Counted from the first letter of the stretch, positions 26,831-40,639 are shown. The stretch: 64,000 nt of DNA from Hymenolepis diminuta (GCA_900708905.1 CAADRB010000010.1:2793329-2857328), one strand, 5' to 3'. Numbers and translations: made by a program. The notes: generated from the letters alone by a model not told the origin.

Positions 26831-28029
26831 TTATTTTATTTTATTTTTCTACTTCTTATTTTCTAGGAAATCAATTAATTATAGTCATAATTTTGAGAAA
26901 TTTATTAAGACATTCTAAAATAAATTTATTCTGGATTGTTTTGATATTTGGAGTGTAAAATCATCATATTCCATGAGATTTTTTTCCCAATTTCTCATAT
27001 ACATTTGAATAATTATATATTTGCTAAGTTGGATTTCAAATTAGCGAAATCAGAACTAATCAGAATCAAGGAATAGTTCTTTCATGTTTTCTGTCCATTG
27101 TTTAGCACGATTATCTAGACAACGATTATATTTTTGATTCACTTTTTATTAAACCCGCGGCAGTACAAAACCTTTTACAAGCATGAGGTTGTCAAGAAGA
27201 AACAAGCAATATGCCCTTATGGTATCAATCATCTTACTCTATTTGCATTCCGGAAGTAATCGACTGTCTATATTTCTATATTTAACATTATTTTTGCATA
27301 ACTCCCCGATATTCAAATTTCATGATTTTACTTCCACTTTCATGGGTAGGTTATATCCAAGAAATTCTTAACCTGTTGATGATTTAATTCCATTGCTGAT
27401 CATGCCATTCTATTCATTTTTATATTGCAACTAAGAGCAGGTAGTTGAGGTTAGTACCGATGTTATTTAAACATAGAACAATCTACTAGAGTTCACTCAA
27501 GGCAAACTCTGACCTAACCAAGCCGTGGAACATGCATCTATATTGGTTTGAGTAACTCGTGAGCTTTGTATTGCTTTTTGTGTTAAATCTTACAACTCTA
27601 ATTACCACTTTATCGATTCAGACGTTTACTTCCATTTGAATTTTCCAGAAACCAGTTTCAATTAGTTTACTTGGAAAATTGTGCATCTCTAGTTGTATGA
27701 ACTCATCAGATCTAACCTGATCTCCAAAGCTACATAGCAGTCAGTTGGAATAGTTGAGCATTGGGAACCACGAGCAAGGATCCGGAAAGCTCAGAGACAG
27801 CACGTATTGAATAGAGCACATCTTAGTTTATTCCAACAGGTGGATATCATTGGGGTAGGAGAACGCTTTTCGGATAAATAAATGCATTATTTAAAAGGCC
27901 AGACCGGTGGTTTAAACCACGTTTAGAATCCAGAAAGCTATAATTCGTTAGCAAGTGCAAAATTTTTATTTATCTGGTACGTACAGTCCAAATTATTTAA
28001 TTATCTCATCTCATCTACGTTGCTATTGT

Positions 28030-28380
28030 CAGCCGCTAAATATCGTGTGAAATCATTTTGTTTTCTTAACCATTGAGAGCAAAAATGAATAGAAGTGGTA
28101 GAACAGATCTTTCTTAATTAAAATCCGGTCAGTAGGCTCTAATCATCGTCGAAAAGCATTTGCTACAACCTAGAAGACGAATCATGAAACTTGAAAATTG
28201 AGCTACCCATTTATTAAATATTGTACAACTCGGGTCCAAGAATCAAGTAAAGTAAGACTCCTCAGTATCCTGACGTTGTTCTGTGCATCTCTTTGATTCC
28301 CTTCCTTTCACCATTTCGGCACTTTCTGCCAACCGATTTTAGTTGCCTCTAACTATTAAAAATTGTAATTTTTTCCTTGT
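28030..28380 (+). repeat. Dispersed repeat R1, copy 1
   Basis: Aligns by eye along its length to 32100-32475 and partly to 47885-48125, all in plus orientation. Shared blocks include gaatcatgaaacttgaa, ctacc.atttatt.aa.a.tgtaca.ct and gt.aag.aagactc. No coding or terminal structure is recognised. Confidence 0.7.
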
Positions 28381-31300
28381 TATGAAAAATTATCACAAAG
28401 AACTTGGACTTAGGCCAGCTATTTTAATTCAAAAAGGTTCATGCATGTACTTGAAAAGCGAACAACATATGTTTAAATTTAACATGATTAGAATATTCTT
28501 AATTTTTAGTCTGGCAGTCAATAAAATAAACCTAGTTACAACATCCACCCACCTAAACTAATGCGCTTTCAGAAAATCACATCGGTATTAAGAGAACCTA
28601 TTTTTAATTCCAAGAAATGATTCAGAGATCTCCACTTTTAGGGTGTGCACTTTCGGTTTTCATGAAGATTAATTAATCTCACTGGAAAATGTCTCTCGTT
28701 TTTATTCACATACATTATCATTAGGTTCACATGACCAAAAACTGATTGGTTAATGTTTGTATACATATACGATTTGGGTAAGAATTTTGTGGTTTTAAAT
28801 ATTACAGTAAAAAAAGGGAGGAAGGTAAAATATGGCTTTCCTGAAAAGTAAGGATATTACTCAAGCAAGGGTTTTAATTTGCTCCTCTTTGTCCATAACA
28901 TCTTCAGGACACATGCCTGTAGAAAGCTAACATCTGAAACTGCATACAGTTAAGTAATGAGTGGTTTTAATAGACCGTATAGCCGGTTTATACTGAAACT
29001 TGCACATTTAAAACCGGCTAAAGATTAGATATGTATCTTAAATACCTGTAATCGATCTGATACCGATGTTACTTACAATGGTTTACCGGATTTGGTCTAT
29101 TTTTTTGACTGGAGATCAGTTACAATTTTTAATCTTCCTTTTGTTTTTATATGTACATATCAATAAAAATTCCCTTTTATTAATAAAAATGGGTTATATA
29201 ATGCTATTCGAGCAACGGACAAACAATCCTAGTTGTGAAGAAATGGTTTGAGGAAAAGGTGAACGACTTGTTTATGGGAATCGATTTTTTATATAGTGTT
29301 GCCTTTTAAATAGTTTTTTGAAATTGCTTAAGCAAATTCGATTTTAGCATTGAGAAAGACACTCCAAAATGTAGCAATTTAACCGTCCTTGTCTTAAATG
29401 ACTTAAAACAAATGAAAATCGGGCACTGGAAGTCTTAGTTGATTGTTACGTCTGAGGAGCGGTGATCTCGCTGATAGTGCAAGAGCATTTGAGTCTTTTC
29501 CGCGAACGTACGCATAGAGTTGATACCATTACTCCTCTCATTTCCAACGAATCCTTTTGGGGAGGAGGTTTGTGTTTTTAGAGACCGAATGTTTTAGTCA
29601 TTAAAAGTCTGGTTTCCGTTTGATTAATTTATCTTAGCCGCGACTTTTTGAAAGCTTTCTGACTGGTTCCCTTTTATATCTGATGACTTGCAAGATGGTT
29701 TAGAGGTAAGAGAAATAAGGAGCCTTTTTATACCAATCCAAAGGTGATGTCGACTTCGTTGAAGCCTGGCTGCAAGTTTCCCAAGGGAATTAGCTGAGCT
29801 AGTTCTTCAGATGTCATGGCTCTGCAAGGGCATTATTTTAAAATAAGCTTACTCGCAGTATTTTGCAGTGCCTTAAGTCTGCTGTTATTAGATTCTTTAG
29901 ATTCTATCATGGAAAGGCCGTGATAGAGGACTGACTCTACGAAGTTTATTATAAATCTTTCTCAAACTCTGGTTTGCGCTTACTTTGCTACGCAGCATTT
30001 ATTTAAGCCAAATTACGAACCAAGAAGATTATAATTCATCGCTTATTATTCAAACTTTAGAAGTGGAAGAAATAATTAAAAATTAAATTCCAGTGGTGAC
30101 TTTGCGACGATCATCAATATATTTAACTTTTTATTTAGCTTCTTTCTGTTTTATCGATAACATGTTGATTGACAAAAAAAGGAAAACTATTTATTCCCCT
30201 GATTCCGTAAAGAACTACTTCCAGTAAAAATTATTCGCACCACAAACTCTCTATCTATTCTGTCTTGCTTATTTTTTAATGAAAAATCTTGATGCACGTA
30301 TGGGAACACATTCTGTGACCGTAACTTTAGGTGTGACATGCAGTTGTATATTGACCGCTTTTCACTAAATTTAAAGAGCGAAATCAGGACGAATAAATCC
30401 AACTCCAAACCATTGAGAGTTTAGCTATATCTCATACCTCCTCTATGGCTCGTTTTTGATTTGTAAATCAAAATAATTTGAGTTTATTATCAGTCGTAGT
30501 TCTCACTAAATCTGCATTAAAATTTGAGACTAAAAAGCGAAAAGCAACAGATAAATATTATCTACGGTTTCTGAAACAAATTCACCCAAGAGCAGTAGTT
30601 GAAAAATCTGCACTTCGAGCGACAAATTTCATTCGCAGGATTTTTCACCAATTCTGATCAGAAATTGAAAAATATTCTATTTCATTTATACCAGTCCTCA
30701 CTAATATTAATTAAAGATCACGAATTGGAAAAGGCAGATTTTTATGGAAATAGAAATTTTACATATTTTTGTTAATCTTGATTTAAATGTGAAAATTACT
30801 AGTCGATAAAATTGTTTAATAAGCGTTTTTATTCAAATTTTAAGTCCTGAGGACTCAATTAGCATATCAATTTGGCTCATTTAATTTGAGTAAAAATATG
30901 TAAATATTTCAAGCTTCGCAAATAATACTTGACAACTTTTCATAATCGCCTTACTCCTTTTAAATAAAAATATCTTCGAGTAATTTCATGTGATTACTCG
31001 AAAATAACTTTTGGCACACTTTGACGTCATTCATTTATGGTGTATAGTTTGAAATATAGAAAAAGGTCTAGACAAATTTTGGATTATTTAATACCAGAAG
31101 TTGATTGCCACATCTATCAAAACACCTTTTTATCGGTCTATCTTTTAATTAGAAAGGAATTGAAATTCAGTAAAAATAATAGTAAATTTTATTTAAAGCT
31201 GATGGCTGCGTTTGCAAAATTTACCAAAATTTTCCCCTTTTTTCTCCAAATCACGAAAATTTTAAAAATAAACTTGCGGTGTCTGGCAGGAGTAGTGAAA

Positions 31301-32099
31301 ATAGGCTTGATTTATTGGTTTAGTTATATAGTGGTCCTAATCATTGGAAAGAAATCATATTTTGAAGGATTAATTGATTGATATTGTATTGGATCTATGA
31401 CTTCTGTCTATTCACTGTAGAATTTTGAGTAAAAAACTGCAGAAAATCGCAGAGAGACGATGGTCTAATTCACATCGTTTAATTTTGTGTCATTTACACA
31501 TTTAAGGACCGGAAGAGGTCAATCATACACAAATTCCGGTGTCATGTCATGTGATCCAGCATCAGTAGCCTGAATGCCACTTCCATTAATTTGAATTTAG
31601 CGTGATTTCCTTAGAGGCAGATTTGTACTCATCCCATCCTAGGGAAAATTGTTAATGACTCCTATCGAATTAAAATGGTCTGCCTCACTATTCTTTTAGT
31701 GGTTTTATTCTTTACCTACGCTCAACTGTCGAGCTAAGCTAATTTTTCACATTCCTTCAGTTCGTCTTGTGTAGGACTCATCCCTGGGCCTCATAGATTT
31801 TCTCCCTTACCCCTCTACCACTCAGACACTATTTCGACTAATTAGCAACAAGATTATCGTTTTGTTTTCTATTTTAATTCAAAATAAAGTTTTTGTCATT
31901 ATTCCAATTGTAGTTGTGGTATTCTAAAGCTAAAAAGTACAATTTAATACGTTTTCCCTTACCAGCGTTCTTGAATGCTGACCTAGAGCCTGCATCTGCA
32001 ATGCTCTTTTTAAGATTAGTAATTCTTTATTATAGGGTGGGCATTTTTTAGTGCTTTAGTGGAAATCATCTTTGTCTACTTAAAAACGTTTTGATTGTC

Positions 32100-32475
32100 T
32101 CATCGGTGCTATGATACAACTGTAAGCTGTAGAATATAATGTAAATTAATCTGACTTCTCAACCGTTCAGAGAAAAAATGAAGTAAAGTGGTAAGACCGA
32201 CCCCTGATAGAAAAAACAGCCAATGGTCACCTAACATCGTAGAAAAGCACTACTGCAATCCAAGGCAAGAATCATGAAACTTGAATTTTGGAACGCGAAC
32301 TACCTATTTATTCAACACTGTACAGCTTGATTCCAAAGATCAAATGAAGCAAGACTCTTTGATATCTTGAAGTTGCCATGAGTACTTTTCCAATCCTCTT
32401 CCTATTGTCATTTATTTGAATTTCTGTTGACCACTTTTAGCTGCTTTCAACAATTACAAACTGCAACATTTTTTG
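32100..32475 (+). repeat. Dispersed repeat R1, copy 2
   Basis: The second and best-matching partner of 28030-28380. It shares gaatcatgaaacttgaa and the downstream aa.caa.tgaag.aagactc block and ends near a common run of T after ctgcaac/attgtaa. It lies 285 bases beyond the SH3-B stop codon. Confidence 0.7.
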
Positions 32476-32760
32476 TGTTACTGCGGATGATACTAATAAT
32501 TGAACTTCGATCATAGTTAGAACCTCGGAAAACTCTTAAGCTTAAGAAAATATGTTTGTGTTGCTGTTTTAATCACTACTTATATCTTGTTTTATCGATA
32601 AAATCTGTCACACAATTAGAAATTAAAGAGGAAGAAAAGTGTATTTTGTATAAATTTACTGGTACATAAATAGGAGCAAAATGGTGGTTTGTTAAAGGGT
32701 GTGTCATTTGCTTATTTCACTATTATTCAACCATCGAGATAGAAAATAATTATTCAATAA

Positions 32761-35700
32761 TTAAATTCTGTCCGAAATTGGAGTGGGGGCTATTAAAATA
32801 TTCAGAACATCCTTTGGAACCCGTCCGCGGGTATTCGACTTATTCAAAACCAGGTAATTGTCGGAATCCAACTGCTTGATAAGGTAGACGACTTCACCCG
32901 TCTAAAAAATGCAATGAAATTAGGCATTTAGAATAATTCAGGAGTGCTATTCAGACTCCTGGAAAGAAAATTTTTTGTTTAGGAGTCATTTATATCGGAT
33001 AGTGACATCATGCCACAAATAAGTGGAAAAGACGCCTGCTATTGCTAAGATGAAAAGCATGCGGATAAATGGTAAACCATAGACAGAAAAGAGAAATTTA
33101 AAATGTAAAAGTTAAACAAAATAAATGATAACTTCATTGCAACTGCCTCTAACCAAGATCCGCGCTAGTGGGTAGCGACATGCCTAGCTCAAGGGAAGAG
33201 ATGGGAATGAAGTAAAGACTAATTTGTCAGATCAGCAAGTGACAAAACAAATAAGCTGGTACACCATGATCAAATAATTATATTATTGGCCCTTGGCTTT
33301 GTACTTTCTTTAGCTTTTCACTACCAGTTGCTGCTAAGTAATTGTGCTAAAGTTCTTATGATTTCATATCCTTTTTATTGGCTTGCATATTATAACACAA
33401 AAGTTATACTTAAATACGCTGTCATATTTAAAGTACCTGTCTTATTAAATCTGCTTCAAGTTAGATTTTAAACTCATGCTTATCAGCGGCCATATTATTG
33501 ACAGTTCAGGTGATTTTTATAAATCTTTTCTAATTAAAGATTAATATCTGGTATAAAGCATTCTTATGAAGCCAAGTAATGATAGGCCAGTAAGGTAATT
33601 TGAATAAAATTCTCGAAAACAAGATAACTAGAAGACTATTTTAAGAATATTTATAATATATATACTTTTTTATTAGTTTACAAACGGAGAGACATGCCCC
33701 GTCTCCAAGGTTTCTAACTTACCACTTTTGTTATTTATTAATGTTTTAATTATACAGAATAATAATGTCGGTATTAATTTTAATTAAAAATATTCCTTAC
33801 CTTAACAGTAAGTTCATTTGTTGTTGAGGCTCTGAAATCAGCTGTCACAGACGCCTTTGGCCGTCTTGAAAGCACTTGGGATAATTCGAAATCAGATGTG
33901 AAGGTTCGAACGCAACTACTAGGTATGACAATCGGTTCCCCAGCCCAGTTGAGGCATTCAAGCATTTTACCAGGTTCAAGGACCCTTGGATCATCCGAAA
34001 AATAGTCTGAATCGTAGTCAAGCCACTGAACAACTTCGCCAATCTGTATTTAAATGATGAATACGATAAGAAAATCGTGTATCTAAGTTTACGTTTGTGT
34101 ATAGTTTTATCAGGTTAATTGACCTTGAACGGCAGGTTCACCGGGTTTTCTCCTTCCGGAACTGATTTGATCATCAACCAAGATTTCTAAAAAATAAGAA
34201 TTTATTTAAAAAATAGTATTGAACTGGTATGTATTAAAATAAAAAAAATCTACAATAATCATCACTTTAAGTTAATTAATTTATAAATAGTAAAATCAAA
34301 TGAGTTTATTAAATTACAGTCATATCAGTGGTAGATCGGAGGACATTCCCTTTTTTCAGTCTATGAAAAATATTGAATACATTTCAGTGATTATCTTTTT
34401 ATTTATCAAATTCTGTCTAATTTAATGTTGTTTATGCTATCACAAGAAGTTTAAATGTTATTCTAATTTACCAACTGATATACTATCAATTTGATTTAGT
34501 CTAAAAACAAAACTCACGAGATTTTGTTGTCCTAAATTGGGAAAAAAACTTAGAACTTTATTTTTAATGTCTATGCTTAAATTATGACCTATTCAATACT
34601 TACTCTGACCTCAGGTCTGACAGGAATATCTGGTGCCATTGTTACAGCACTAGAAAATATTATGTATTAAATTAATTTTAGTATTTTAGATAGGAATTGG
34701 TGTAAAATTCATCTATCAAAATTAATTCAATGACATATATTAAATTCATTCTTACCCAGCTCGATTTATTGGACCTTTGGATGGCTAAAATATTTTGTAA
34801 GAACAGGAAATATTTAAAGGGATCTTAGTTCATTTAAATAGATTACTTCATTTATATTAAGTTTTATTGATTCCAAAAAATATTGTCAGTAAATGAATAC
34901 AGGCTAATTTAGATCGAAGTAAATTCATAAACGCAACAGCTCTTCTGTTATTATTTTACTAAAAGGGAGTATTTTCTATCACTCTTCTTCTTTATGAAAT
35001 CATAGCTTTTTTATCTAGCCCAAATTGTAATTTTATATGAAAGATGCGAATTTGACAGAAAGTAGTATTATTTCTATTCAACACTCCATTTGCATTAGAG
35101 AGAAAAGAATGAAGTTGGAAGGTTTTGGCCTTTCCAGAGTGTTTCTTAAGGTTTTCCATGAATTCCACGAATGATATGAGGTAAAAATAGAGCTGAACAT
35201 TATGAAATAAGATTAACATGTATATTCCGTTTTTATAATGCCGAATTTTACCAGTCGATTCTAATTTGTCTGGCTACACCTACGATTGCAGGTTGATTCT
35301 TTTGGGAACAAATTATCTGTAATTCCTGTGACTACAGATCATTTCTCTCTTAGTGACTTGCATTTATTTCTTCCAATTATTTCTTCTGTTTGGATTTAAT
35401 TAATCGTAATATCTGTCGTAAAATTTTGACTCTTATTCTAGCCGCACTTACATTTCTGAGTAAATTTCCTAAATGCTTCTTGAATTCTTCAGGATCCACA
35501 GTCGGTTCAGCTGGGGATTCAGACTCGACTGAATCATCAGTTCTTGATGAGTTAGACTGAAAAGAATCACGGGACTGAGAAGTCATGCCAGAATTCGTTG
35601 ATACTCCCCTTGGAAGGCTCTCTACGAAGGAAATATTCCGTTCGTAGACGTTTCCACATTCCCCTGTCGACATGTTCCGGGCATAAAAGGTAACGTCATT

Positions 35701-38700
35701 CACCTTCTGAATAATTTCCAGTGCACTATCGACCTAGTCAAAGCAAAAGAAAAGCAAAATTTTATGATATTTCAAAGTAATTTAGTGCTTTTATTCTGTC
35801 ATAGATAGAAATATTACCTTATAGTTATATATCTTTTTATATAAGTCTGTAAATTTATTGAATTTGAGATTAAACGTTTGCAATCAAGATGAAATGTATA
35901 CATGTTTTTGCCGAAAAAATTGTAGAATGAAGAAAAAATGATTTTTCTCACCTGGACATGCAAATCATCCGGATTACTCGATGAGAAATTGCTTTTCACG
36001 ATTGCAAACTTATAAACTGGTTTGCTAAAAGTTAAACATTGGAAATACAATAATTAGAATAAATAATTTTACGGTTCAAATTATTTCATTTAATTTGCAA
36101 CTTTTATTAAAAGAGAGTTTGCAAATGTTTTACATCTACTTTATACGGTTTTGGAAAAATGGTAGGTTTCACATTAAAATCCCCAGATTCTATTGTCCAA
36201 ATGAATTGTGAGAAATATTTTTGAGGCAGAGGCTAGAAACATTAAACAATTACCCAATGAGAATTCTTTAATTGAACTATTCTTTATCTGCTGATATCAT
36301 GAAAATGAAATCCTAGAGGAAGGCTATCCCGATTATATTTGTTTACTTTGTAAAAATTGAGGTAGAAATTGAAATCAAATGGACTTGACTTAACCTACGC
36401 AGATTCTCTATTTTTTATGGATAAAGTAGGTTGTGATGATGATGATAATGAAAATGGTAATATATTGGATTGAAATATATAGTCAGTCGCACAGTAATGC
36501 TTACTTTTCAAATGATAGTTGCTAAAATGAAAACACACGTTTATTAATTTCGGAGGAAAACAAAGTGATAAATTTGTAAAAAATCTACACTTCAATTGGT
36601 CTTTCATTTTGCTTATTGTCATTAAGTATATTTTCTCATTGCTCATATAATATTTGCTTTCCGTAATAGATAGTACATTTTTTAACTAATCATCGACTTA
36701 GAAAAGATGGCTGATTTGTCAAATTTGTTAATATTATGTTGAACTACTCTAAGAAGTTGGAATATTGCAAAATCCAATCTTTAAAGTAGTTTTAAAATTG
36801 TAGTAATTGTAGTAGTCTTTCGAAATTGTAGTTTTAAAAAGTACAAATGAATTCAAACTATATTCCAGAGTTGAAATAGACATTCAGCATAACAATCCCA
36901 TAGCAGCTATAATCAACATAATCACCATCAAATATCAAAAGATCTTTTTATTTTTCTTTTACTTTCACTTTCAGTGCATCTCCAAGTTTCTTTTGTATTA
37001 AATTTGGCGGACCATTTAAAGCAACTCAAGTCATGCCAAAATACTGAAAAATATTCAGTAGCCTTTCATGACCAAAACTGTGCTTTTAGAAAAAAACTTT
37101 TGTGTAAAACATCACTTCGCAATTCTAAATGAACAGCCAAAATAGAGACAGGGTGTGAATTTTCATTTAAGCGTATTTTATCATGTAATAGGTAGATTAT
37201 TCTTTTGTTATGGGAATGGAAAGAAGAAATAACGACTTACCCTCGGTGGAATTCCCGGTGCACTGATTGGAGGGGGACAGATATCATAACCGATTTAAAA
37301 AAGTTCATAAAGTAAATTATTCATTTTAATTGCAATTAAAAGTTGCATGAACTTACGGGGGTTCTGAGGAAAATTTCTGCAATTAAATTAAGAAAGCCAG
37401 TTTAAAAAAGTATTTGTATAAATTGGTAATATATACTACGAATAAACGAGTGCAAAACATACTTATAAATATAGTTTAAAAAATTATTTTTATGAATTTT
37501 TAACCCACCCTAGGTTGGCTGAAAATATAATTATAATTGTCAATTAAAGACTAAATTAAAACCAATTAAGACATTCTTTTATATACTTACTTGATATTTG
37601 AACGATTGTCATTACTCTTCATTAAAAATGGTAATGGATTTAAATAGTTAATATCATATTTTAAATCGATCATGTTTAAGATTTAAAAACTAGTAAGTTT
37701 TTAATCGTATTTTTTTGCTTTTGACTTACCTTTTTAGACCTAGGATTGAATTAAAGACATTGTTTATCAAAAGAGCATGCAAAAAGTAGCTATTTTCTAC
37801 AACTATTTTGCTTACGATGAACTCGGACGTCTGTCACAGGCCTAAAGATTTGAAGTAAAATATGCTTAATTAGATTATGTTGTACTGCGTTTGCTATCAA
37901 ATTTTGCTTAATTTAGTCAAACGATCAATTAGGTCACTAAATCACGGACGTGATTTTTCCCAAGAATCTAGGATCACCTCATAATCTTTGAACCTTGGAA
38001 ACGAAACAGATCGGATAAAAGAAGCGCTACTTTTTAATTCCAGCATATGAATGAAAAAAAACTTCCTAGATTTTTTCAAAATTAGAGCTAGTAAAATGTA
38101 CATGTTATAATTAAAGTTAGGATTATTACAAAAATACACATGAATTGAAGATTATATTAAAAAACTAGCTCCATGCATACGAATCATGAATGTGGGACTA
38201 ATATCTTCATCCCGCTTCTTTACCTTTTAAATGTTGCCTTAGTTTCCCATCACTAATACTAACCATGTATATTCGATTCCTTCAATAATGAACGTAATCA
38301 TGTTTAATAATACCAGCAAATAGAGATGCAATTGAACAAAGTTTTCTCATTCCAAAATATGAGAATGGAACTCTCTTAATCAGAAGATAATTAATAGACG
38401 GCCAAATTTATGACTTGTGCTCTTCAAGGCTTCTATTTTCTAAGTCTGCTTTTGTACACTTGTATAGTGGACGGTGCTACCTACCTTATTTATCCGTACT
38501 TTTTCCTCAAATTCACTTATTACCGAATCCTTGATAGTAATATTGCTCGAAGTCTAAAAATTTGATAAAAAAATTTCACTCAAATTCTTTTAACTTCAAA
38601 TCGAAGAAAAAAGGCATTGTTAGAATTTTACATTATCTTCGGGTATAGCTGTTGCAATATACTGGCTAAAAATAAATGATAATATTAAAAGAATTGAATA

Positions 38701-39776
38701 TTACTTTACAATATCAGGATTTTTATCTTAAAATATACCTTTCGCAATTATTGAGCATGCCCTAAAATTTTAGGAAGAATCGTAAATAGCGTAAATTTAA
38801 GGAAAATAAAAATAATATAGGAGGTTGCTGTCATCTTGTAATGGCCTTTTTATAAATCTTAAATATCGATTTATTCGTAAAATTATAGTATACTTATTGA
38901 GAAAATATTAATAATGGAATGAACAATCTTCTATTTAATAATTCTCTTACTTAATGATTTCACCTTTAAAGATACAGTCTAATTTGTCTCCAAAACTCTC
39001 CTCTCTACATATATTTGTTTGCTTGTTCCACGTGAATACTTATGAATTTCTCGGATTTTGAAGTAGCCCAGAAGTAGAGGTTAAGATTGCAATGATGAAT
39101 ATGCCCCCATCGCTTTAATTATAAAAAAATACCAGGCTTTAGATTTAAATTATTCATTTTCTGATATTTATCAAGTTTCTATTAAATCGATTAGTAGAAC
39201 GGTCGATCTATGTGCCAATTATTTCATCTCTTCACACAAAATTATGATCAAAATATTGAAATACTTACAGAGGTGACTACTTCTGTTCTAAAATATTTAA
39301 AATCCATGATTTTCACGTTTTTAAATAATAGACAGTGGGAGTATTAGATTCTGTTTTTGCTTACGATAATTTCTTTGAAGGATTGATGATATCATCATCT
39401 ATGATTAAAAGTAATTGTAAGCCTGGATGATATACAAATGACACTTTGATGAAAATGTAATATTAAAAAAGTGATTCACCTTTCTTTCGGAGAACATTAC
39501 CCAATCTGAGAAAAGCAAATTTACACATGCATTGATTATTCAAAAAAGTATATAGGAAATCCAAATCGTTTGACCGACGTACTTTTTAATGTTCTAAAAG
39601 TAAAAATAACAATAGAAATAACTGTTTGATTTGTTTAAATGTAGCAAATTTTCAAATATGTTACCATTTTATGTTTTTTTTGTTCCTTCTAAAATGATAT
39701 CGTATTTAGAATTTGAATTCCGGCTTAGCATTATGTAAAAAAGTTAAAAATGAACAAATATAATTACGTCTGCCAT
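32761..39776 (-). CDS. Three-SH3-domain micro-exon protein SH3-B (26 exons)
   Basis: Not a recognised family; paralogue of SH3-A. Exons in transcript order: 39812-39768 (ATG at 39776-39774), 39593-39583, 39505-39480, 39398-39365, 39287-39269, 38761-38739, 38665-38632, 38553-38485, 37841-37816, 37739-37730, 37616-37591, 37518-37509, 37376-37357, 37262-37241, 36521-36505, 36405-36399, 36232-36147, 36024-35952, 35733-35452, 34784-34756, 34649-34604, 34531-34518, 34360-34318, 34186-34124, 34043-33801, 32901-32761. All introns are GT-AG and the joined frame is open for 460 codons plus TAA. The N-terminal ~145 residues are low-complexity linker with a proline-rich site (EPPAPGIPPR). SH3-1 is about 151-212, SH3-2 about 313-380 and SH3-3 about 397-448 (TGEVVYLIKQ, GRVPKDVL). 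The last seven or so exons, SH3-2 and SH3-3, are secure by similarity to SH3-A. Individual micro-exons are less sure: the 7-base exon could be 9 bases, and donor gtataa (36146-36145) is weak. Function is unknown; an SH3 adaptor is likely. Confidence 0.75.
35377..35451 (-). other. Possible read-through terminal exon tail within SH3-B
   Basis: The exon 35733-35452 remains open past its strong donor (gtaagt at 35451-35446) for another 24 codons, ending KSKQKK and a TAA at 35377. If the donor is skipped, the product would end after SH3-1. The basic tail is not family-like, so I treat it as intron or an alternative 3' end. Confidence 0.35.
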
Positions 39777-40639
39777 CCTGATCGCAACGTCGGTTTCCGT
39801 ATATCTTTGAAGCTGAAAAATCCGAGCACTTGTTTTCAAGGTTAAAATTGCTCACTTTTTATTGGTTATTCTTAAACAGGCTTTTCAGAAGTAAGCTTTT
39901 CCTTGCATATAAGTGATCCACTTATATAAATCAATAGAACCAATAAGAAAATAGATTTTCTACATATAAATGTCCGTTTATTAAAACCAGCTTGGTATGT
40001 GTTCTTTAATATTTATTCTATTTAGCATGTGAATTTGAATTCACTTTAAGTCTGTGCTTGCAAATCTTTGTCAGAATCTAAAGATAAGAACATGTCACAG
40101 AACTTGCAAAGCATCAATTGTCATGTCAAAGCTGGCTGAGTGGAGCCTGTACACAATGTTACATTACCATTATCTTGTAATGAAACATTTTAAAAGATCA
40201 TTCGGTCTTGGAAAAGCGAGACTTGTCAAGATTCCTAAGTAGTCAGTCTTTTCTACAATAATACTAAGGATATCTATAACAACGGACTTAAGGCTAAGCT
40301 TAACACTTCGAGAAGTCTGATCTAAGGATTGCAATTTTGCATAGCTAAGCATGTGAATAGATAGCTTAGCAGATTCCATTAAGAAATCCCGCGGCAAAGC
40401 TACAGCAAAGAAAATTTAGCCTTTGATCTGTTTTAAAATGTAGTAGCAACTTTTACCCTAAGGTATCAAGGAAAATTAGGAAGAAAGCTTACACTATGTT
40501 ATGGCTAACGCAAATCGGTCAGGATGCCAATTAAGTTACTGGTTTTACCGGACTGCCATGGCTAAAGCGGCCTGCGACGTCAATTTCCGTCCACAAATTG
40601 AGACGAAAACGGTGCCAACCGTATCCGAATGCATGCCAA

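Larger units (their letters stand above)
22132..32760. other. Long intergenic region between SH3-A and SH3-B
   Basis: This 10.6 kb of AT-rich DNA lies between the two convergent SH3 genes. Open frames are short and lack splice-bounded or family-like coding. It contains a SINE-like copy near 26590-26830 and two copies of repeat R1 (28030-28380 and 32100-32475). Sequence 22132-26400 shows no feature I can name. Confidence 0.6.

Noticed and set aside
31037..31381. 114-codon plus-strand ORF in the intergenic region
   Set aside because: AT-driven composition with Lys, Ile, Phe and Leu runs, no family likeness and no splice context.
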